Source: Chloroflexota bacterium
GTDB taxonomy: Bacteria > Chloroflexota > Dehalococcoidia > UBA2247 > RBG-13-53-26
Length of the DNA: 13,424 nucleotides
Direction: 5' to 3'
NCBI GenBank assembly: GCA_003650185.1
Contig: QMOF01000037.1
Span: 1 to 13,424, forward strand
Shown here: positions 5,683 through 12,936 of the stretch, piece by piece
Position numbering within the stretch: position 1 is the stretch's first letter
Layout of the letters: every line of letters starts with the position of its first letter
Translations under genes and position numbers: made by a program
Notes under the pieces: model-generated
Seen by the model: only the letters and a program-made list of their open reading frames with translations
Told to the model about the DNA's origin: nothing
Database searches by the model: none

Positions 5683-7995
5683 ATGGCCAAGGTAGTTGAA
5701 ACAAAAGAGACCAAGAAGCGTCAGGAGGTCAACAGGATCATAAGGGCGGAGGACCAGTGGGAACCGATCGGTGCTACCCCCATGCCTGAGATAACCGATC
5801 TCAGGAACTGGGACATGCGGCTTCTGAAGACCTACAAGCCGTGGTATGCACCCTTCTGCGACCTCTGCTGTTTCTGCACATACGGTAAGTGCGACCTGAC
5901 CGAGTGCAGGCGGGGCGCCTGTGGCATTGACATATCAGGTCAGCAGGGCAGGATCATCCTTCTGGCCTGCTGCATGGGCATGTCCGCCCACGGCGGTCAT
6001 GCCAGGCATATCATTGACTACCTGATCGAGAAGTATGGCGAAGATCTCAAAATCGACCTGGGTGACAGCGTCGCCGTGGAGGCACCACACATCAGGACGG
6101 TGCTGGGGCTCAAACCGGAAACGCTGGCCGACCTGAGGACGGCCATTGAGTACGTGGAGCGGGAGCTGGTCCACCTCATCTCGTCGCTTCACACGGGCCA
6201 AGAGGGCAGCTACATGGACTACGAGTCCAAGGCCCTGCATGCCAGCATGCTGGACCACGTGGCCATGGAGGCTGCCGATATCGCCCAGATCGTCGGGTTC
6301 AAGTTCCCGACCTCGGTAGCAGACACGCCGTTGGTCGACGCTGGGCTCGCCTCGCTGGACTCCTCCAAGCCGATCGTCCTTGTGGTGGGCCACAATCCCG
6401 CCTCTTCGACAAACATTATCGACTACCTCCGGGAGAACGACCTGTACGACAAGGTGGAGATCGGCGGTATTTGCTGCACCGCTCTGGAGACAACCAGGTA
6501 CTCCGACAGGGCAAAGATAGTCGGCCCGCTTTCCAGGCAGCTCTACTACGTCAGGACAGGGATGGCCGACGTCATAATGACGGACGAGCAGTGCATCAGA
6601 ACGGACATAGCCGAGGAAGCGAAGAAGGTCGGCTCGGCCCTCATCGCCACCTCGGACAAGGCCTGCTACGGGCTGGAAGATGCCAGCGAGAGAGATGTGG
6701 ATGAGATCGTGAAGGAGATGGTCGAGGAGGGCAAGCAGTTCCTCATCCTGGACCATGAGAAGGCCGGAGAGGTGGCGGTCAAGGTCGCCTTGAAGCTTGC
6801 TCCAAAGCGCAAGAAGGAGCTCATCAGCGAGGCGGAGGCACAGGAGCTGGCCAAGGCTTGCCGTGAATGCGAGATGTGCGAAAGGGTCTGCCCCAACCTG
6901 TTCTCCATCGGCCACGGCATAAGGCAGGTAGCCGAGGGGAACTTTGAGCCCATACGGGAGATTTTCAGCCAGTGCATTGGCTGCGGCAAGTGCGAGGAGG
7001 AATGCCCACGCAACGTGCCAATCTTCAAGATCATGCAGGTGGCAGCCAGCAAGGAAACCTTCAAGGTGAGGGCAGGCCGCGGTCCCATAATGGACACGGA
7101 GATAAGGAACGTCGGTGCGCCTATCGTGCTGGGCACCATCCCCGGCGTGATAGCCTTCGTCGGCTGCTCCAACTACCCGGACATAGACGACGTGGCGGAG
7201 ATGGTTGAGGAGTTTGCCAGGAGAAAGTACATCGTCGTCCTCACCGGTTGCGCGGCCATGGTGGCCGGGATGAAAAAAGATGAGAACGGGCTGACAGTAT
7301 ACGAGAAGTACCCTCCTAGCTTCGATGCAGGAGGCGTGGTGAATGTGGGTTCCTGTGTGTCCAACGCCCATATCACAGGAGCGGCCATGAAGATCGCCAA
7401 CATCTTCGCCACCCTACCCCTGAGAGGCAACTACGAGGTCATCGCCGACTACATTCTCAACCGCGTGGGGGCTGTCGGTGTGGCCTGGGGCGCCATGTCG
7501 CAGAAAGCGGCCAGCATCGGCACCGGCTGCAACAGGGTGGGAATACCGGTAGTGCTGGGCCCCCATTCCTCCAAGTACAGAAGACTTTACCTCAGCAAGA
7601 AGGGCGAGGATGATTGGACGGTGATGGACGGGAGGAAGGCAGAGCTGGTAGATACCGGAGAGCCTTCCCCTGAACACCTGGCCTATGTCACCGAGTCGAA
7701 AGAGAAGGCAATGGTGCTGATTGCCAAGCTGTGCATTAGGAAGAACGATACGCCGCAGGGGCGAGCGGTCAAGCTCAACCACTACATCTCCCTGTACAAG
7801 AAGTACATGGGGGGCGGCCTTCCAGAAGACCTCGATCTTTACGTCAGAACCGACAAAGACCTTCCCATCGTGTACAAGAGGGAGGCCATGGCCTATCTGA
7901 AGGAGGTCGGCTGGAAACCGAAGCCTGTTCTGAGCTTGCCCACCCTCATAGGCACATACCCCAGCAAAGTGTCTCTGGAGGCAGTGATACACTAG
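5683..7995 (+). CDS. cdhA: Archaeal-type CO dehydrogenase alpha subunit of the CODH/ACS complex
   Basis: 770-aa nickel-iron enzyme reducing CO2 to CO (or the reverse) and feeding CO to ACS. The N-terminal cysteine-rich stretch (C59-C80, PFCDLCCFC...CRRGAC) would hold the B and D clusters. C-cluster candidates are H237 in GHNPAS, C264/C265 in GGICCTALE, C304 in DEQC, C495 in FVGCSN, C558 in VGSC and possibly C616; the catalytic-base region MSAHGGHARH is at 100-109. Two additional ferredoxin-type [4Fe-4S] motifs (C393/C396/C399/C403 and C431/C434/C437/C441) mark it as CdhA rather than the bacterial CooS/AcsA type of about 630-670 aa, which lacks them. The next gene encodes the epsilon subunit that accompanies CdhA in archaea. 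ATG at 5683 has AGGAG about 11 nt upstream; an ATG at 5676 is out of frame. A 70-nt gap with no evident signal follows. Confidence 0.95.
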   Translation: MAKVVETKETKKRQEVNRIIRAEDQWEPIGATPMPEITDLRNWDMRLLKTYKPWYAPFCDLCCFCTYGKCDLTECRRGACGIDISGQQGRIILLACCMGMSAHGGHARHIIDYLIEKYGEDLKIDLGDSVAVEAPHIRTVLGLKPETLADLRTAIEYVERELVHLISSLHTGQEGSYMDYESKALHASMLDHVAMEAADIAQIVGFKFPTSVADTPLVDAGLASLDSSKPIVLVVGHNPASSTNIIDYLRENDLYDKVEIGGICCTALETTRYSDRAKIVGPLSRQLYYVRTGMADVIMTDEQCIRTDIAEEAKKVGSALIATSDKACYGLEDASERDVDEIVKEMVEEGKQFLILDHEKAGEVAVKVALKLAPKRKKELISEAEAQELAKACRECEMCERVCPNLFSIGHGIRQVAEGNFEPIREIFSQCIGCGKCEEECPRNVPIFKIMQVAASKETFKVRAGRGPIMDTEIRNVGAPIVLGTIPGVIAFVGCSNYPDIDDVAEMVEEFARRKYIVVLTGCAAMVAGMKKDENGLTVYEKYPPSFDAGGVVNVGSCVSNAHITGAAMKIANIFATLPLRGNYEVIADYILNRVGAVGVAWGAMSQKAASIGTGCNRVGIPVVLGPHSSKYRRLYLSKKGEDDWTVMDGRKAELVDTGEPSPEHLAYVTESKEKAMVLIAKLCIRKNDTPQGRAVKLNHYISLYKKYMGGGLPEDLDLYVRTDKDLPIVYKREAMAYLKEVGWKPKPVLSLPTLIGTYPSKVSLEAVIH

Positions 7996-8065
7996 GAGTG
8001 GAATGTGTAGGGGGTAAAGCCGCTTTTCCTGCAGCAGTGTGATTAACTAATAGAGGAGGAACAAG

Positions 8066-8611
8066 ATGGTCCTGCCACTTCATCGAGTGAACGTCCTGAC
8101 AGGGATCAAGTCGGCCAAAGTGCTGGAAGACCCCGCAGAGTACGCCGGGTGGATCCGTAGGGCAAAGAGACCTCTCCTGGTACTGGGCCCGAAGCTGGCA
8201 GAGATATCCCTGAACGGGAAGTCCCTGCTGGAGTACGCCCTTGAGATTGCCAAAGCGGCCAACATCCCAACGTGCGCCACGGCGCACATCAAAGGGAAGA
8301 TGGCCGAGCTGGGAGCGACTCCAGACTGCCAGTACGATCTGGTGGAGATAGCAAACCGCCTGAATGACCCTGAGTGGCAGGGAGTCAGAAAAGAGGGGAA
8401 TCACGACCTGGTGATCCTTTTCGGGATGAGAACGGACATGGGCAACCAGGCGCTCTCCAATCTGAAGCATTTTGCCCCGCACCTCAAGACAATGACGCTG
8501 TGCAAGTATGTCTATCCGCATGCAGATTACTCCCTTCCAAATTTCCGTAAGGATGAGCAGTGGAAGGGGTTTCTGGAAAACCTGATCACTAGCTTGAAGG
8601 AGGAGAAGTAG
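8066..8611 (+). CDS. cdhB: CODH/ACS complex epsilon subunit
   Basis: 181 aa. In methanogens the epsilon subunit binds tightly to CdhA in an alpha2-epsilon2 CODH component; its exact task (stability, or electron transfer with flavin) is not settled. The sequence shows the family's Rossmann-like start, AKRPLLVLGPKLAE (about residues 33-46), followed by helices and strands such as LEIAKAANIPTCATAHIKGK and HDLVILFGMRTDMGNQAL, and no cofactor cysteine pattern. GAGGAGGA 5 nt before the ATG is a strong ribosome binding site, needed after the 70-nt gap. It sits between cdhA and cdhC, the archaeal pairing; bacterial acetogen clusters generally lack this gene, so its presence supports an archaeal-type complex. 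Confidence 0.92.
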   Translation: MVLPLHRVNVLTGIKSAKVLEDPAEYAGWIRRAKRPLLVLGPKLAEISLNGKSLLEYALEIAKAANIPTCATAHIKGKMAELGATPDCQYDLVEIANRLNDPEWQGVRKEGNHDLVILFGMRTDMGNQALSNLKHFAPHLKTMTLCKYVYPHADYSLPNFRKDEQWKGFLENLITSLKEEK

Positions 8612-8613
8612 GC

Positions 8614-9834
8614 ATGGACTTTCACGTTGACATAGGGCCGCAGTACGAAGGCGAGACCGTACGAAAAGACGACATGCATGTCGAGTTCGGCGGGCCGAAG
8701 GTGTCAGCCAAGTTCGAGCTGGTAACGCTGAAGAGCCCGGACGAGGTCGAGCATGAGAAGGTGGAGGTCATCGGCCCCGACATCAAGGACATGGAAGAGG
8801 GCAGCAGCCATCCCCTGGCCATCCTGATCGATATTGCCGGCGAGGAGCTCGAGAAGGACATGGAGCCGGTGATCGAAAGACGGATGCACATGTACTGCAA
8901 CTACATAGAGGGCTTCTACCATATGAACCAGAGGAACGACATCTGGATCAGGCTGAACAAGAGCTCTTTCAAGAAAGGGCTTGACTCCTTCAAGGAGATA
9001 GGGGAGATCCTGATCTTCCTGTACACCTCGGAGTTGTACGTCATCGAGAAGATATCGATCACCTTTGTCACAGACCCAGACAAGGTGAGCGAGTTGCTGC
9101 CCGAAGCCCTGAAGGTTTATGAAGCCAGGGACGAGAGGCTAAGAGGGCTAAAGGAAGACGACGTGGACGTGTTCTACGGCTGTGTCCTGTGTCAAAGCTT
9201 TGCCCCAACCCACTGCTGCGTCATTACACCGGAGAGGATCGCTAACTGCGGGGCCATCAACTGGTTCGATGGCAGGGCTGCCCACAAGCTGGACCCGGAG
9301 GGACCGATATTTGAGGTAGAGAAAGGCGAGCTGATAGACCCGGTCAGAGGGGAGTACACCGGTCTAAACCAGGTGGTGGCGGAAAGGTCCCTGGGAACAT
9401 ATGACCGGGTGTACCTCCACAGTGCCTTCGAGCATCCCCACACCTCCTGCGGCTGCTTCCAGGCCATTCTGTTCTACATCCCAGAAGTGGACGCCTTCGG
9501 CATAGTCCACAGGGACTTCGTCGGCCCAACGGTCATCGGAGAGACCTTCTCCCGCATGGCCGGGGTGACCTCCGGTGGCAGGCAGGTGGAGGGTTCCTGC
9601 GGCATGGCCCTGGAGCTCATTCGGTCCCCGAAGTTCTTCCAGGCCGACGGCGGTCTCCGAAGGGTGGCCTGGATGCCCAAGGAGATCAAGGAGAGATACA
9701 AGGATGCCATCCCCGAGGACCTCTACGACAAGATAGCCACCGAAGAGGATGTCAGCACGGCGGATGAGCTCGCAGCGTATATGGAAAAGGTGGGGCATCC
9801 CTGGATACTGGGCGAGGTGGAGTTGCCCACATAG
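8614..9834 (+). CDS. cdhC: Acetyl-CoA synthase, short archaeal-type beta subunit
   Basis: 406-aa enzyme that condenses the methyl group, CO and CoA into acetyl-CoA at the Ni-Ni-[4Fe-4S] A-cluster. Ligands are all present: C190, C193, C202 and C212 (CVLC...C...ANCG) for the cubane and bridge, and the C279-G280-C281 motif for the distal nickel. Each sits exactly 316 residues before its recalled Moorella AcsB counterpart (506, 509, 518, 528, 595, 597), as does F196 near the A-cluster. The protein therefore equals AcsB (729 aa) without its first domain, which docks on CODH and carries the CO tunnel. Archaeal CdhC is built this way too. The ATG at 8614 lies 2 nt after the cdhB stop, with AAGGAGGAG inside the end of cdhB, so translation is coupled. 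Could equally be labelled acsB. Confidence 0.95.
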   Translation: MDFHVDIGPQYEGETVRKDDMHVEFGGPKVSAKFELVTLKSPDEVEHEKVEVIGPDIKDMEEGSSHPLAILIDIAGEELEKDMEPVIERRMHMYCNYIEGFYHMNQRNDIWIRLNKSSFKKGLDSFKEIGEILIFLYTSELYVIEKISITFVTDPDKVSELLPEALKVYEARDERLRGLKEDDVDVFYGCVLCQSFAPTHCCVITPERIANCGAINWFDGRAAHKLDPEGPIFEVEKGELIDPVRGEYTGLNQVVAERSLGTYDRVYLHSAFEHPHTSCGCFQAILFYIPEVDAFGIVHRDFVGPTVIGETFSRMAGVTSGGRQVEGSCGMALELIRSPKFFQADGGLRRVAWMPKEIKERYKDAIPEDLYDKIATEEDVSTADELAAYMEKVGHPWILGEVELPT

Positions 9835-9865
9835 CCCGCCACATAGCACATAGAGGAGGTTTGTT

Positions 9866-11233
9866 ATGGCCGTAAAAGGGACCGATATCGTCAAGAAGCT
9901 CCCGGAGTCAGGTAAGAAAAACTGCAAGGAGTGTGGCTTCCCTACCTGTTTCGCCTTTGCCATGAAACTCGCCTCCGGTGGGGCGACCCTCGACAAGTGC
10001 CCCTACCTGGCACCGAACGTGAAGGAGGAGCTCGAGGACGCGCTGGCGCCGGCCATCAAGCTGGTGACCATAGGTCCCGACGGCAACGCCCTTCAGGTGG
10101 GCAACGAGGAGGTCATCTACCGACACGAAAAGACCTACTTCCACCCCACCGGGGTGGCGCTGCTCATTTCGGACAAAGAGGACGACGCCAAGGTGGACCA
10201 GAAGATAGCCAAGATCAAGGACCTCCAGTTCGATGTGGTGGGCCTGACGCTCAAGGCTGACCTTCTAGCCCTCCAGTATGAGTCGGGAGACAAGGCCAAG
10301 TTCGAGGCCCTGGTCAAGAAAGTATGCCAGAATTGGGACGGCGGGCTGGTCATAATCAGCGATGACCTGGACGTCCTCTTCTCAGCAAGAGATATATGCG
10401 CCGACAGGAAACCCCTGCTGTACCCGATCACCAAAGACAACATCGAAAAGGCAATCCCCAGGATCAAGGAGCGCCCCACTCCATTGGGCGTCAGGGCTTC
10501 CAGCGTGGAGGAGCTGGTCCCTCTGACCACCAGGTTGAAGGAAGAGAAGCTGGACGAACTGGTCCTAGACCCCGGCTCCAGCAACCTGATGGAGGTAATC
10601 AGGGACCAGACCTTCATTCGCCGGTCGGCCATCAAGCAGAGCTTCAGGCCGCTTGGCTATCCCACCATCGGCTTCCCGTGCTACATTGCCAAGGACGGCC
10701 TGAAGGAGGTGCTCACTGCCGCCGCAATGGTGATTAAGTACACCTCCATCGTCGTCCTGTCCGACTTTGAGGAGTACACGCTGCGTCCGCTGCTGACATT
10801 GCGTCTCAATATCTATACAGATCCGCGCATGCCGCTGTCAGTGGAAGAGAAGCTGTACGAGGTCGGCGAGCCTGACAAGAATGCCCCCGTCCTCATCACC
10901 ACCAACTGGGCCCTTACCTACTTCATTGTTTCTGCGGAGGTGGAATCAAGCAAAGTCCCCAGCTTCCTGCTGGTGAAGGACGCGGAGGGCCTCGGGGTAC
11001 TCACTGCCTGGGCCGCCGGCAAGTTCACTGGTGACTCCATAGCCCCCTTCGTGAAGAGGTCCGGGGTAGAGGACAAGACCAACACCAGGACACTGGTGAT
11101 ACCGGGCAAGGTGGCCCGGATCAAAGGCGAGCTTGAAGACGCCCTGCCTGGATGGGAGATCGTGGTTGGCCCCAGAGAAGCCAGCGAAATCCCTGGTTTC
11201 CTGCCGGGCTTTGCCGCCAAGCTCAAGAGTTAG
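9866..11233 (+). CDS. acsC: Corrinoid iron-sulfur protein large subunit (CODH/ACS gamma subunit)
   Basis: 455 aa, near the usual 446. It holds the cobamide that accepts the methyl group from AcsE and delivers it to ACS, and a low-potential [4Fe-4S] cluster for reductive reactivation. The N-terminal cluster motif is C20, C23, C28, C45 (NCKECGFPTC...KCPYLAP, spacing x2, x4, x16), exactly the family pattern. A TIM barrel follows, and the C-terminal third (about 330-455, with ITTNWALTYFIVS and VLTAWAAGKFTGDS) is the corrinoid-binding domain. AGAGGAGGT lies about 5 nt before the ATG at 9866. Its partner acsD is four genes upstream rather than adjacent, with CODH and ACS between them. Also named cdhE. 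Confidence 0.95.
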   Translation: MAVKGTDIVKKLPESGKKNCKECGFPTCFAFAMKLASGGATLDKCPYLAPNVKEELEDALAPAIKLVTIGPDGNALQVGNEEVIYRHEKTYFHPTGVALLISDKEDDAKVDQKIAKIKDLQFDVVGLTLKADLLALQYESGDKAKFEALVKKVCQNWDGGLVIISDDLDVLFSARDICADRKPLLYPITKDNIEKAIPRIKERPTPLGVRASSVEELVPLTTRLKEEKLDELVLDPGSSNLMEVIRDQTFIRRSAIKQSFRPLGYPTIGFPCYIAKDGLKEVLTAAAMVIKYTSIVVLSDFEEYTLRPLLTLRLNIYTDPRMPLSVEEKLYEVGEPDKNAPVLITTNWALTYFIVSAEVESSKVPSFLLVKDAEGLGVLTAWAAGKFTGDSIAPFVKRSGVEDKTNTRTLVIPGKVARIKGELEDALPGWEIVVGPREASEIPGFLPGFAAKLKS

Positions 11234-11239
11234 GTTCAC

Positions 11240-11995
11240 ATGGCTACCACCATTGTCGTCGCCGGTAAGGGCGGGACCGGCAAAACGACGGTTTCAAGCC
11301 TTCTGGTACAACTCCTTTCCCAGAAAGGAGTTGTACTGGCTATTGACGCGGACCCCGCTACAAACCTCCATCAGGCCCTCGGCGTGCCTCTCGACCAGAC
11401 AATCGGGGCCATACGAGAGGAGATGACTGAGGCGGTGATGAGGGGCGCTATCAGCCCGGCAGTCTCCAAGCAGGAGTACCTCGACTCCAGGATAATGGCG
11501 GCCCTGGTTGAAGCCAAGAGGTTCGACCTGCTGGCCATGGGACGCCCTGAAGGGCCGGGATGCTACTGTGCGGCCAACCACATGCTGCGCCTCTCCATCG
11601 ATCGCTTTGGGCACAACTACGACTACGTTGTCATTGACAGCGAGGCAGGGATGGAGCACATCAGCCGCCAGACCACCAGAGATGTAGACATACTGCTCAT
11701 CGTGTCAGACGTCACCCAGCGCGGCATCTACACGGCAGCCGAAATAAAGAGGCTGATCGGCGAGATGCGGACCAGGGTGGGCAAGATATGCCTGGTGGTG
11801 AACCGCTCAACCAACGGGCTGCCTCCCGAGATTGAGAAGGCGATTGAAAGCCACGGTTTCGAGCTGGTGGCCAGGATACCCCGGGACGAGCAACTGAGCA
11901 TCATGGATGTGAAAGGACTCCCGGTAACAGACCTGCCTGAGGATTCCGTCCTGCGGACTGCAATGAGAGAGCTCATGGGCAAGGTCGGGCTCTAG
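11240..11995 (+). CDS. cooC: CooC/AcsF-type nickel-insertion ATPase for CODH/ACS
   Basis: 251-aa MinD/ParA-family P-loop ATPase that couples ATP hydrolysis to nickel insertion into CODH (CooC) or ACS (AcsF). The deviant Walker A GKGGTGKTT (9-17) has the signature lysine K10, DADP (36-39) follows, and YVVIDSEAGMEH (129-140) is the Walker B region. The CxC metal site is C108-Y-C110 in GCYCAANH, diagnostic for CooC/AcsF rather than partition ATPases. It starts 6 nt after acsC with a weak Shine-Dalgarno (AGGTT), so translation probably depends on coupling. Codons 23-33 contain a perfect long inverted repeat, described separately. Which enzyme it matures cannot be decided from sequence; one protein may serve both. 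Confidence 0.93.
   Translation: MATTIVVAGKGGTGKTTVSSLLVQLLSQKGVVLAIDADPATNLHQALGVPLDQTIGAIREEMTEAVMRGAISPAVSKQEYLDSRIMAALVEAKRFDLLAMGRPEGPGCYCAANHMLRLSIDRFGHNYDYVVIDSEAGMEHISRQTTRDVDILLIVSDVTQRGIYTAAEIKRLIGEMRTRVGKICLVVNRSTNGLPPEIEKAIESHGFELVARIPRDEQLSIMDVKGLPVTDLPEDSVLRTAMRELMGKVGL
11306..11336 (+). repeat. Perfect 14-bp inverted repeat with 3-nt loop inside cooC
   Basis: GTACAACTCCTTTC (11306-11319) is followed by CCA and then its exact complement GAAAGGAGTTGTAC (11323-11336). In RNA the stem could extend outward by G-U, U-G and C-G pairs (11303-11305 with 11337-11339). It lies 67 nt after the cooC start codon, in codons encoding VQLLSQKGVV. No T-run follows, so it is not a standard terminator. 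Confidence 0.85.
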
Positions 11996-12003
11996 GAGGA
12001 GGG

Positions 12004-12417
12004 ATGGGCAAGGGCTTGAAGCACCAGAAGCTGTTGAGTCTGAAGGAGATCGAGGGGCCGGTGGCCACCCACGATGGGTTCCTCAAGCATGAGTTGGCCA
12101 GAAGAAAAGAGGCCCTGGAGCTGGTGGATGATGCCGCCAGACTGGCTGAGTATATAGGCGGTCGGCTCGAGCCGATCGGCAGAGGTGAGTCCTGGTCCAT
12201 AGCCAAGGAGGTCTTCCCGGGGATAGAGATCCTGTTCGTGTTTCAGCATGGGGATGACGAGTTCCCGGCTAACCTCAGAGTCCTCTTCTTCGGTGACAGA
12301 ATAGAGAACACCAGGGGCGAGGACCTGGCCGACCTGGCGGTCGCCTGCGTCAACCACATGCTCCGCTACGTAAGGGAGACAGTGCAGGAGCCGCCGCAGA
12401 TTTGCCTGATAGTATGA
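12004..12417 (+). CDS. Small uncharacterised protein in the CODH/ACS operon, possibly DUF3786-like
   Basis: 137 aa, soluble, with no signal peptide, membrane segment or obvious metal motif (only C115 and C134). Residues 28-60 are charged and helical. The stretch IEILFVFQHGDDEFPANLRVLFFGD (74-98 region) followed by an acidic helix (104-125) reminds me of the C-terminal part of DUF3786 proteins, a family I associate with anaerobes carrying corrinoid/CODH genes; this is memory-based and tentative. AGGAGG lies 4 nt before the ATG, and the gene starts 8 nt after the cooC stop. Its last bases overlap the nuoE start (ATGA), so it is a real, translated operon member. It bridges maturation (cooC) and electron-transfer genes, which suggests an accessory or regulatory role, but no function can be assigned. 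Confidence 0.8.
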   Translation: MGKGLKHQKLLSLKEIEGPVATHDGFLKHELARRKEALELVDDAARLAEYIGGRLEPIGRGESWSIAKEVFPGIEILFVFQHGDDEFPANLRVLFFGDRIENTRGEDLADLAVACVNHMLRYVRETVQEPPQICLIV

Positions 12418-12917
12418 AGACACTCAGCTCCAAGGAGCTCGTAGACGAAGTAAAGCCTATCCTGGAGCGATTCAGGCCAGAGAGAGCTGCCCTGATCCCC
12501 ATCTTGCAGCAGGTGCAGGCGAAGCTAGGCTATCTGCCGCGGGAGGCCATGCTGGAAACGGCCCATTTCCTGGATATCCCGGCCAGTACCATTTACGGCG
12601 TGGCCACCTTCTTCAACGAGTTTCGCTTCGTCCCGCTGGGAAGAAGGCCGGTCAAGGTGTGCATGGGAACAGCTTGCCACATGCGCGGCGGCGAACTTGT
12701 CATGGAGGCCCTGGAGAGAGAGCTGGAGATCAAGGTTGGCGAGGTGACCCCCGACGGAGAGTACAGCCTGGACAGGGTGGCCTGCATCGGCTGCTGTGTC
12801 ATGGCCCCGGTGGTGGTGATCGGGGAGGAGATACATCCCCGGATGACGCCGTTCAAGGTGGAAGAGATGCTGGCGATCACCAGGCAGGACAACACCCAGG
12901 CAGGGCCTCCGGAGTGA
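12414..12917 (+). CDS. nuoE: NuoE-type [2Fe-2S] subunit
   Basis: 167-aa thioredoxin-fold electron-transfer subunit found in complex I, bifurcating hydrogenases (HydC/HndA) and NAD-linked formate dehydrogenases, passing electrons to or from a NuoF partner. An N-terminal helical domain (1-75, with GYLPREA and YGVATFFNEF) precedes the cluster cysteines C83, C88, C124 and C128 (VCMGTAC and CIGCC), which match E. coli NuoE spacing exactly. The start is taken as ATG 12414, overlapping the previous stop as ATGA; a TTG at 12402 in the same frame would add four residues but is less likely. A NuoF-like gene follows 19 nt later. It is the only NuoE in the window, so it may serve both NuoF paralogues. 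Confidence 0.92.
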   Translation: MKTLSSKELVDEVKPILERFRPERAALIPILQQVQAKLGYLPREAMLETAHFLDIPASTIYGVATFFNEFRFVPLGRRPVKVCMGTACHMRGGELVMEALERELEIKVGEVTPDGEYSLDRVACIGCCVMAPVVVIGEEIHPRMTPFKVEEMLAITRQDNTQAGPPE

Positions 12918-12936
12918 ACCAGGAACCGCGGCACTG

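Noticed and set aside
5935..7371. 478-codon minus-strand open frame opposite cdhA
   Set aside because: Antisense shadow of a G+C-rich gene; translation is His/Leu/Val-rich without motifs, and cdhA is certain on the other strand.
7996..8065. Internal promoter or terminator in the cdhA-cdhB gap
   Set aside because: No paired -35/-10 and no stem followed by Ts; only the cdhB ribosome binding site is clear.
11306..11345. Intrinsic terminator within cooC
   Set aside because: The stem is strong but is followed by TGGCTATTG rather than a T-run, and the frame stays intact through clear CooC motifs.
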